Origin: Candidatus Gemmiger stercorigallinarum
GTDB taxonomy: Bacteria; Bacillota; Clostridia; Oscillospirales; Ruminococcaceae
Length of the DNA: 64,000 nucleotides
NCBI GenBank assembly: GCA_019119495.1
Contig: DWWX01000020.1
Coordinates: 280,809-344,808 of the forward strand
Direction: 5' to 3'
Positions 52,514 through 59,607 of the stretch are shown here, in pieces. The position numbers and the translations under genes were made by a program. Under the pieces are notes generated by a model. The model saw only the letters and a program-made list of their open reading frames with translations, was not told the DNA's origin and did no database searches. Position 1 is the first letter of the stretch, and the number at the start of each line of letters is the position of its first letter.

Positions 52514-52587
52514 GATGGACATTACACGAGCACCTGCTTTTTCAAAGGCGGCTTTGCCGTCAGGGTGCGGATGTGATGTCAAGACAG

Positions 52588-52634
52588 AGCCGGAGGGCCA
52601 AGACACGATGTGTCTTGGCCCTCCGGCTTTTCTG
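52588..52634 (+). terminator. Terminator of ssrA
   Basis: An 18-bp perfect stem (AGCCGGAGGGCCAAGACA, 52588-52605, with 52611-52628) closes a CGATG loop and is followed by TTTCTGTATTTT. It also lies at the 3' end of the convergent minus-strand gene. Confidence 0.88.
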
Positions 52635-52638
52635 TATT

Positions 52639-53013
52639 TTAATCCGGCTTTGCGTCTTTGATGTATTCTTTTATACTACGAACCAATCGCTTTTTGAGGG
52701 CTGCATCGCAAAGGATACCGTAATGATCTTGGTTCAGATTCGATATGACTGCCTCGCTTATAGAATACATTTTTCTTGCTTGGGGCGCTGGAGTAAGCAT
52801 TGCGTTGGCAGCATCGACCATCTTGTCTATGCACGGGTATTTCTGCCGCAGCTCTTGGTCGAGCTGGTAAGCTGCCGTACAGTTCCCATACAAGTTGACA
52901 TTTGCAATGGCCTGATCGATACGATTCAAGTCATTGAGAACATCTGCACAATCATAGGAATCTTTGATTGATTCTAATGTCTTGGCGACAAGTTCGTCAT
53001 AAAAATGTATCAT
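52639..53013 (-). CDS. Hypothetical protein of the island
   Basis: 124 residues of unknown function, AT-rich codon use. Mostly helical and polar: MIHFYDELVAKTLESIKDS, LNRIDQAIANVNLYGN, RQKYPCIDKMVDAANAML and a basic end KKRLVRSIKEYIKDAKPD. No membrane helix or known motif. No strong ribosome site precedes the ATG; a minus-strand promoter at 53280-53252 would give it a leader of about 230 nt. It could be a small regulatory or anti-defence/antitoxin-like protein, but nothing proves this. Confidence 0.6.
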   Translation of the reverse strand: MIHFYDELVAKTLESIKDSYDCADVLNDLNRIDQAIANVNLYGNCTAAYQLDQELRQKYPCIDKMVDAANAMLTPAPQARKMYSISEAVISNLNQDHYGILCDAALKKRLVRSIKEYIKDAKPD

Positions 53014-53322
53014 ATTCTATCCAGTATCAAGAGCAACATGGACGGGCACAAAAGCCCGTATTCATGCGAGTTTACGCCATTTTGAGCGTCATTCGAACTC
53101 GCTCCTGCCAAGCGTCTTCTAAACAAATTTGTTTGTACGATTTTGCTCAGGGTATTGGTATTCTTTTCATTATTCAGATAGTAGAGGCTATCTGATTTTT
53201 TGTTGCCATAGTGTTGCCAGCAGTGTAGCTGCAAAACTCTATGCAAAAATCATTATACCATACAAAAAGTCGCTCAGCAAATTTATTACTGCGCTAATCT
53301 TGAATACTTTCTGCTATTCACT
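53014..53322 (-). other. Leader/regulatory region upstream of the 124-residue protein
   Basis: No convincing gene. It contains a perfect 14-bp palindrome AAACAAATTTGTTT (53121-53134) and an inverted repeat CAGATAG/CTATCTG (53175-53181, 53188-53194) followed on the plus strand by ATTTTTT. It also has two direct copies of TGTTGCCA (53201-53208 and 53212-53219) and the promoter at 53252-53280. Confidence 0.5.
53252..53280 (-). promoter_or_regulatory. Promoter within the island
   Basis: TTGCTG (53280-53275), 17 nt, TATAAT (53257-53252), preceded by TGG as an extended -10, on the minus strand. Predicted start near 53245. Confidence 0.7.
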
Positions 53323-53568
53323 TCAAGTATCTATCGATTGCTTATTTTGCTGTTTTGCCCATTCATTAGCCTCATACACATGTTTGGGATCTTTATAATA
53401 CTCACGAATGGAAGGCAATAAAATTCTGGCAAAGCTCTCAATCTGGCATTCTGACAATTCAAAATTTCCCAAGTTATATTCTTCAGTATACGTTGTCTCA
53501 AAGTCCTCGTCAAAATGTACGACTATCATCGGCACTTTTGCTTCTTTAAACTTTTCTTCAAGTTCCAT
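53323..53568 (-). CDS. Small hypothetical acidic protein
   Basis: 81 residues, unknown function. MELEEKFKEAKVPMIVVHFDED, then a strongly acidic centre (DFETTYTEEYNLGNFELSE) and a helical end with EYYKDPKHVYEANEWAKQQN. An excellent TTGGAGGGATAAAT ribosome site supports translation. It lies between the metalloprotease gene and the 124-residue gene on the same strand. Acidic small proteins in defence islands are sometimes DNA mimics, but size and composition alone do not justify that call. Confidence 0.65.
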   Translation of the reverse strand: MELEEKFKEAKVPMIVVHFDEDFETTYTEEYNLGNFELSECQIESFARILLPSIREYYKDPKHVYEANEWAKQQNKQSIDT

Positions 53569-53739
53569 ATTTATCCCTCCAAGACAAAAAAGATATAAAT
53601 ATCTAGCTTTTTAGTTGTCAGGTATGAACTTTCGCATACTAAGAATAAATGTGGTTAAGCACGAGACCAAAGAAGCGATGAAATTTTGCAACACTTTATG
53701 TTGACGGCTGCGGCATCCAACTTAAAATGATGTGTAAGT
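53569..53739 (-). other. AT-rich gap before the 81-residue gene
   Basis: 171 bp. A possible minus-strand promoter reads TTGGTC-17-TATTCT. A short GATA/TATC palindrome followed by TTTTTT precedes the ribosome site. Nothing else is recognised. Confidence 0.3.
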
Positions 53740-54447
53740 TTACTCGCTCATATAATCCAGCATTTGCTGATTCAGTGTTTCCTTTACTACTCGCCACTCC
53801 GAGAAAAAGGCGTCCATATACTTCTGGAATTGCTCATTGTGATTTCGCTCCAGCAAGTGCACCAATTCATGGGTCACGACATAAGCGAGACACTCTGGAG
53901 TTTTCTTTGCAAGCTGGAGGTTAATCCAAATCCTTTTTCGGTCTATATTGCAGGTCCCCCATTTGGTACGCATGTTTTTGACCTTCCACTCAGATGCATG
54001 GACACCTACAACCTGTTCACATTTTTGAATCACTTCCGGCAGCTTGCTTTTTAGCTGCTTCCGATACCAATCATTCAAAACACGCTCGCGCTGCTCCGGG
54101 GTGCTTTCAGGCCTCACTTGCAAAATCAGATGCCCGCCTGTAAGGGACACCTCATTCCTAACATTTGAGTATTGCACATCCAGACGATAACGACGCCCCC
54201 AGACATAGTAGCTCTCTCCGGTCACATACTGTCGCTTCGTTTGTCGTGCCTGTGCTGCGAAGTTTGCACGCTGCTTTTTGATCCAGGAAATTCTGGATAC
54301 AGCAAACATCCTGATCGCATCGTCCCCAGCAGAGTATGGCGCAGTAATTTGGACTTTTCCATCGGGCGGCAGAACACGAATGTACATATTCTTGATATTC
54401 TTTTTTGTAATGGCAATACTCATGTTGCCGATTTGCAGTTCATCCAC
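53740..54447 (-). CDS. YgjP/DUF45-type metallopeptidase of the RM operon
   Basis: 235 residues. A beta-rich N-terminal part (about 1-130) is followed by a zincin active site HELVHLLERNHNEQF with H193, E194, H197 and H203. The preceding segment MRTKWGTCNIDRKRIWINLQLAKKT is the usual YgjP/SprT-like pattern. Such genes commonly ride in type I RM operons; their target is unknown. Start is GTG at 54447 sharing one base with the hsdR stop (TAGTG), so translation is tightly coupled to hsdR. Confidence 0.88.
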   Translation of the reverse strand: MDELQIGNMSIAITKKNIKNMYIRVLPPDGKVQITAPYSAGDDAIRMFAVSRISWIKKQRANFAAQARQTKRQYVTGESYYVWGRRYRLDVQYSNVRNEVSLTGGHLILQVRPESTPEQRERVLNDWYRKQLKSKLPEVIQKCEQVVGVHASEWKVKNMRTKWGTCNIDRKRIWINLQLAKKTPECLAYVVTHELVHLLERNHNEQFQKYMDAFFSEWRVVKETLNQQMLDYMSE

Positions 54448-57400
54448 TAGAATTCACTCTGCTCCTTTACTAATGCAAGTAACTGATCGGCTTCCTGATC
54501 ATCTTTTACGACAGCACGAATAGCACGCCAGATTTTGCGCTCTTTGATTTTGCTTCCCCGGAAATTGTCCTGTTTGCTGGACATGACAGCGTCATATATC
54601 TGATTGGCCACAACCGTATCCCCGTTGAGATGGTCATAAAAGGCTCGCTTGGCGGCACTCTCCCGGATTTCCGGAGGATATTCTGTGCCGCTTTCTGGTT
54701 TATGTACCTTCCTTGCCAGTTCCACAATCTGACGCAAATACTCCTCATAGTTGATCACGTCATTTTTGCGTTTTTCAATCAACTCATGAAGAAGTGCAGA
54801 CATCTTCTCGTAGTATTTGGGGTTGCTTTGGGTTCTCTCAACAATTTCCTTGCTAATATTGTTTTCAATAGTCTCTGCAACCGCTTCCTGCTCTTTGGGT
54901 GTAGAGGCAGGCATATCCTTCAATGTGGAAATCCCGTTGTCTACCAATAACTCGACCAGTGTTGCTCCTCCAAAGGAGGTCAACACACGACTTGGATCAG
55001 CCGACAAATAAGTATCGATTAAATGGCGCATGTCCGGATCATATTTCTTCAAATCCACATAGTCACCGCTGGCCAGACGCACATCGTCACGCACTTTGAT
55101 GTAGTAGGTAACTTCTCTCTCTAGCGCCTTGATCTGTTCCACGGTATAGTGGTACTTTTCTTGCAATTCGCCCGATACTTCACCAAAAGCGCGAAGAGCT
55201 GTCGCTGACAGATTGTAAAGCTGTTCCCGCTTGGGCATATTCTCTTCCAATTCATCCAAGTCAAAGGCTTCGGTGTTGGCACCGCAGAAATAATGGTAGT
55301 AGTCCACCATATCTTTAGGCGGAGCCACAGGTTCGCACAGTGCACGCAGAGCTTCCAGCGAATCCTCCAGCTGTTCCTTAGCCTTGTCCAAACGATCTGT
55401 CAGCAGGCCGGAGACATCTTCCTTATCGTAACAGTCAAATGCTTCGGAGGTATAGTCTGCAACCGCATTTTCCAAGGAGCGAAACAGGTCTTTGTAGTCA
55501 ATAATATACCCAAATTCCTTATCTTCACCATCCAGACGATTGACGCGGCAGATTGCTTGGAACAAGCCATGGTCTCGCATAGACTTATCAATATACAGAT
55601 AAGTGGCAGGCGGAGCATCAAAGCCTGTCAGCAGCTTGTCCACCACGATCAGCAGTTTCATCTGTTCCGGCTGCTTGATAAACTTTTCCTTGACCTCTTT
55701 TTCGAATGTCTTCGGGTCTTTTCCGCCCAGCATCTTCATGTAGATCTCATATTGTTCCACAGCCTCTGTCTCGCCATCATCACCTACGGTTTCAGTGCGA
55801 ATATCGCCCACCGCCGGTTCGTAAGAAGTCACGATGGCGCACTTTCCCTTCAGCTCGGTCTCCTGGAACAATTCATAGAATTTACACGCCTGATAGATAC
55901 TGCCAGCCACCAACATGGCATTCCCTCGCCCATCGTGCAGGCGCGGTTTTGTCTCCATATCAAAAACAATATCCGCTACAATCTGTCCCAGCCGTGCCTT
56001 GGAGCTGAACATCTTTTGCAGATTGCCCCAGCGCTGTTTCAGCTTGGCTTTTGCCACACCGGTCAGCCCGCGCGTTTTTGCCTCAAACCAGGCGTCGATT
56101 CGATCCTGCTGGACAACATTCTGCTCCACTTCTCGGGCCTCATAGCGCAGATCCAAAACCACTTTATCCCGCACTGCTTCATCAAACTTGTAGCGATGAA
56201 TGTAAGGGCCAAATACCTCCAGACTGGTCTCCTTATCCTTTTTCATCAATGGAGTACCAGTGAAACCGATAAAGGTGGCATTCGGCAAAATGATTTCCAT
56301 CGCTTTGTGGAGCTTGCCGGACTGGGTACGGTGACATTCATCCACAAAGACATAGAAATCTCCTTTGGGAGAGAAGTTTTCCGGCAGCGAGCGTTTCAGT
56401 TCCTCAATAAATCCAGTATAATCGGACTCGCCGCTCTTGCCTCTGTTTTTCTTGCCAAACTTGTGAATCAGGGAGCACATCATGACGGGCGAGGTGTCAT
56501 TGATCTTCTGAATCAATTCGCTTCCCCGTCGAATACGAACAATGCTCTCATTTACCCCTGCGAACACCTGCTCGATCTGCACATCCAGCTCGTCTCGGTC
56601 GGTGATAATTAGGATACGGCTGTCAGAAATATTTTCTTTGATCCACTTGCTGAGCCACACCATGGTGAGAGACTTTCCAGATCCCTGAGTATGCCAGATG
56701 ATGCCTCCCTCATGACGCCGCACAAAATCCCGCGCTGCCATATTGCCAAAGAACTGATTAGGCCGACAGGTCTTTTTTATTCCGCTGTCAAATACGATAA
56801 AATTGTGCAGCAGCTCTACAAGCCGCTCTTTCCGACACAGCGAAATCAGGTTTTTGTCCAGACGCAAAGGATATTTTTCGATTTGAGCGCGTACCGCTAC
56901 AGAAACATCATCTTTGGCATTGGGATCTTCTTTCCAGGAAAGATAATACTTTTCTGGCGTGCCAGTGGTGCCGTAACGTGCCCCTTCAGAATCATTGCCT
57001 GCCAGGACAAGCCCAATGGTGGCAAAGAACTGCATAATCATATCAGGGCGCTGGTTAGTCAGATTTTGGCGAATCCCCTCCGACATAGAAACTGTGCTGC
57101 GCTTCAGCTCGATGACAGCAAAAGCGATTCCGTTGATATACAGCACCAGATCTGGACGTTTATGCTTGATAGTGACTTCCTCGGCAATGTAAAAGTCATT
57201 TTCCAGCGGATGCTCCCAATCTACAAACTGGACGGTGGTTTTATGTTGACCGACAGACTCGCTGACCTTGACCCCATAGCGCAGCTTTTTATAGGTCTGC
57301 TCATTCAGATCGTAGAGGTTCACCGACTGATCGCCGGCAGCATCCTGCAGTTCCTTCAAGGCACGACTGATGAGCACCGGCGAATAACCCTTGCGGGTCA

Positions 57401-57539
57401 GGAATTTCGTTAGCAGTTCGGTTTCAATATTGGAGTTTTTCCGCTCGGTGAAATCGCCCAGATAAGTGTACCCAAGTTCCTGGGCAAATAGCTTTATGAC
57501 ACGCTTGTGCGTGGCTTTTTCCCGTTGGCCGACACTCAT
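54447..57539 (-). CDS. hsdR: Type I restriction enzyme subunit R
   Basis: A 1030-residue translocating endonuclease. The N-terminal nuclease domain has the PD-ExK residues D130, E144 and K146 (RPDLVLY...VIELKRS). The SF2 motor has Walker A TQGSGKS (284-290), FVDECHRTQSG (DECH box), a TGTP motif and motif VI-like FQAICRVNRLDG. The C-terminal helical part binds the methylase. The frame is intact. The ATG at 57539 overlaps the stop of the membrane-protein gene by 4 nt. A degraded copy of its first ~45 codons lies 0.8 kb upstream (58297-58420). Confidence 0.96.
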   Translation of the reverse strand: MSVGQREKATHKRVIKLFAQELGYTYLGDFTERKNSNIETELLTKFLTRKGYSPVLISRALKELQDAAGDQSVNLYDLNEQTYKKLRYGVKVSESVGQHKTTVQFVDWEHPLENDFYIAEEVTIKHKRPDLVLYINGIAFAVIELKRSTVSMSEGIRQNLTNQRPDMIMQFFATIGLVLAGNDSEGARYGTTGTPEKYYLSWKEDPNAKDDVSVAVRAQIEKYPLRLDKNLISLCRKERLVELLHNFIVFDSGIKKTCRPNQFFGNMAARDFVRRHEGGIIWHTQGSGKSLTMVWLSKWIKENISDSRILIITDRDELDVQIEQVFAGVNESIVRIRRGSELIQKINDTSPVMMCSLIHKFGKKNRGKSGESDYTGFIEELKRSLPENFSPKGDFYVFVDECHRTQSGKLHKAMEIILPNATFIGFTGTPLMKKDKETSLEVFGPYIHRYKFDEAVRDKVVLDLRYEAREVEQNVVQQDRIDAWFEAKTRGLTGVAKAKLKQRWGNLQKMFSSKARLGQIVADIVFDMETKPRLHDGRGNAMLVAGSIYQACKFYELFQETELKGKCAIVTSYEPAVGDIRTETVGDDGETEAVEQYEIYMKMLGGKDPKTFEKEVKEKFIKQPEQMKLLIVVDKLLTGFDAPPATYLYIDKSMRDHGLFQAICRVNRLDGEDKEFGYIIDYKDLFRSLENAVADYTSEAFDCYDKEDVSGLLTDRLDKAKEQLEDSLEALRALCEPVAPPKDMVDYYHYFCGANTEAFDLDELEENMPKREQLYNLSATALRAFGEVSGELQEKYHYTVEQIKALEREVTYYIKVRDDVRLASGDYVDLKKYDPDMRHLIDTYLSADPSRVLTSFGGATLVELLVDNGISTLKDMPASTPKEQEAVAETIENNISKEIVERTQSNPKYYEKMSALLHELIEKRKNDVINYEEYLRQIVELARKVHKPESGTEYPPEIRESAAKRAFYDHLNGDTVVANQIYDAVMSSKQDNFRGSKIKERKIWRAIRAVVKDDQEADQLLALVKEQSEF

Positions 57540-58276
57540 TTTTTCATTCCCCTTTTAGTGAAATGATTTTCTAAAGGTGCATAATGCGAATACTTTACCT
57601 CTATTAATGCTCTCCACTTGGATTGTTGAATAATCTTACACAACTCTTGATTAATCATATTCACATTCATAGTAGCCTGATCATTTATCGTAAATAAGTT
57701 AGCAGATTCGCAGAGTGTCTCAATTTCATATATTAAGTCACATTCTTCTTTTTCCATCACTTCCTCTTTTTGGAACCAAATCTCATTAGATAATATACGC
57801 TTGCTTGCAACACAAATTCGATCTAATGAAGCTTTCAAAAAGTCTTTATCCATACCATGAAATTCTCCTGTCGGAGAATCTGTGGATTTTGATAATCGTG
57901 AAAAATATAAACTACTCCACTCTGAAAATGTATGTGTTTCACTACGCATACCAACATCCTCAATTGCGACAGAGCGGCAAAAATTTTGCATATAATTTAT
58001 CAAAGCTTCCAGCAGAGGAGATATCGTATATTCACATAATTCTCGATTTCGATTTTTCATTTGCTTTTGATCATGTACAAAAACCAACCATGCGACTAAT
58101 GTAGATGCAAAAGCCCCAATTGCAATATCATTTATCGTTCCATCAAGGCTAAGGTTTCCTGATGAAAAGGGAATCGCTCGAACTAGAACGGAAACAAACA
58201 TAATCACAATATATATACAATACATCTTCAATATTCCCACGATTTTTAGTAATAGCAATTCGCACCTTTCTTTCAA
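57536..58276 (-). CDS. Two-helix membrane protein inserted between DUF3800 and hsdR
   Basis: 246 residues from the TTG at 58276, which follows AGAAGGTGATAC. The frame can be read from a TTG at 58330, but those codons are part of the hsdR remnant. Two membrane helices (about 17-38 and 48-70) form a hairpin. A cytoplasmic, helical domain of about 170 residues follows, with QKQMKNRNRELCEYTISPLL and WSSLYFSRLS. Codon use is AT-rich, unlike hsdM and hsdR. The 3' end overlaps hsdR by ATGA. No known family recognised. A membrane-anchored partner or effector in defence is possible. Confidence 0.72.
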   Translation of the reverse strand: MKERCELLLLKIVGILKMYCIYIVIMFVSVLVRAIPFSSGNLSLDGTINDIAIGAFASTLVAWLVFVHDQKQMKNRNRELCEYTISPLLEALINYMQNFCRSVAIEDVGMRSETHTFSEWSSLYFSRLSKSTDSPTGEFHGMDKDFLKASLDRICVASKRILSNEIWFQKEEVMEKEECDLIYEIETLCESANLFTINDQATMNVNMINQELCKIIQQSKWRALIEVKYSHYAPLENHFTKRGMKK

Positions 58277-58296
58277 AGTATCACCTTCTATAATGA

Positions 58297-58420
58297 TTAG
58301 GTTCAAGAAACGCCAAGTGTTCAATTTCAATAATTGAGTTTTCCGCTCAGGGAAATTTTACAGATAGGTATACTCAACTTTCTCGCTTCTGTGTGCCCTT
58401 TCTCGTTGTCCAATACTCAT
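58297..58420 (-). pseudogene. Degraded duplicate of the hsdR 5' end
   Basis: Reading on the minus strand from an ATG at 58420 gives MSIGQRERAH...EYTYL-stop-NFPERK...LLKLNTWRFL. This aligns with the start of hsdR, MSVGQREKATHK...GYTYLGDFTERK...TELLTKFL. About seven codons are missing between the two blocks and a TAA interrupts the frame. Nucleotide identity is only partial, so it is not a recent exact copy. Its ATG overlaps the DUF3800 stop (ATGA), exactly as the real hsdR ATG overlaps the membrane-protein stop. Confidence 0.8.
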
Positions 58421-59583
58421 ACCTGTCCGCTTTCATTTGAATATAATTCGTCGAAGCAAGCTGCATGTTTTGAAAAATCCAACTGTGCTATATTTTGAAC
58501 TATCGCTTGGCTCCAATACATGTATCTAGGGTTAAAATACAAATTCTTGCGCATTTCCTTTGGAAATTTAGGATCAAACATATCCATCACACAAAGGGCC
58601 AATGCCCAACTTTGGATTGGAACAGTAAACTTTATATTTTTTGTTCCTATTTTTTTCAAGAATCGTGCGGACTGCGTTAATATCCATTCATTTTCAGGCG
58701 ACCACTCTGTTTTTGTATCCCAGCATCGCACGATAGTATTTATTAATTTACAAAAAATGCTTGCGACATTGTCTGCCAGTTGAATTAGCTCTTCCGCTTT
58801 ACTATCTGCAAACTTAACAGTCACATCGAAATGTTTAAGCTCTTGCTTTAGCATTTCATCGATACCTGAAATATTATCATGAACAATATCAATTTTTCTG
58901 GTATCACAGTTTCGCTCAATTTCAATTACTTCCAACAACTCTGAGAGAGCATTAAGATTGATAAGATTAGCAAATTTCCGATTTGAATAACTTCCAAACT
59001 TTAAAAAGTCCTTTACAAACGTTTTTTCAATTCCTCGTTTCTGGATCTCTGAAACAGCCCAAACCAATCCATTTCCAGCCGGGGGAATATGTTGATATGA
59101 ATAGGTCTTTAAGTATTCAAACAGTTCATGCACACTTGTCTCTGTAGCTCGCTTTGTTAGTCTGCAGAATGTTGCAAATAACTCATCTTTTTCTTGCGAA
59201 AGGTCACTCACTAGCGAGTAGTATTCTACCGGGTTTTCTTCTCTTGCTTGTTCTCCCAAAATGGCAAATAGCAAAAGCGATGCCAGATAAAATTTTTTAT
59301 CGTACAAACATATAGAAAAATGAACGTTGTTTAGAATATTGTCCAAAAAATATTCTAAAGCATCGTTGTTTTCTTTTGCGAACAGGGAGTTTCCTTTCAG
59401 TTCTTTCTCAGTTGCAAATCGACTCTTAAATGCTGCATATTTCTGACGAAGCAGCTGTTCGCCTTGGCTATCATCAATAACAACAGCTGCCAAACAGAAA
59501 TGGCGTTGTGTTCCATAATTGAGTTTTTCATTTTTATCAAGGATACCACCAGTGTTTCCCGCTTCATCTAGAAATAAACGCAT
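58417..59583 (-). CDS. DUF3800 domain protein embedded in the RM operon
   Basis: 388 residues. The N-terminus MRLFLDEAGNTGGILD is the DUF3800 start (acidic D6/E7 in a predicted RNase H-like fold), and IDIVHDNISGIDEML and FADSKAEELIQLADNVASIF match the later conserved acidic positions. Such proteins are frequent in defence islands; biochemical function is unknown, though a nuclease role is plausible. The start has an AGGAGGTGACATATTGA site, 24 nt after hsdS. The 3' end overlaps the hsdR remnant start by 4 nt. Strongly AT-rich. Confidence 0.85.
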   Translation of the reverse strand: MRLFLDEAGNTGGILDKNEKLNYGTQRHFCLAAVVIDDSQGEQLLRQKYAAFKSRFATEKELKGNSLFAKENNDALEYFLDNILNNVHFSICLYDKKFYLASLLLFAILGEQAREENPVEYYSLVSDLSQEKDELFATFCRLTKRATETSVHELFEYLKTYSYQHIPPAGNGLVWAVSEIQKRGIEKTFVKDFLKFGSYSNRKFANLINLNALSELLEVIEIERNCDTRKIDIVHDNISGIDEMLKQELKHFDVTVKFADSKAEELIQLADNVASIFCKLINTIVRCWDTKTEWSPENEWILTQSARFLKKIGTKNIKFTVPIQSWALALCVMDMFDPKFPKEMRKNLYFNPRYMYWSQAIVQNIAQLDFSKHAACFDELYSNESGQV

Positions 59584-59607
59584 TCAATATGTCACCTCCT
59601 GTGAATA

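Noticed and set aside
53201..53219. Short direct repeats as a possible CRISPR
   Set aside because: Only two 8-bp copies 11 bp apart, no array or cas genes in the window.
53010..53246. 78-codon minus-strand frame
   Set aside because: No ribosome site, starts at or before the predicted transcription start, unlikely composition; treated as leader of the following gene.
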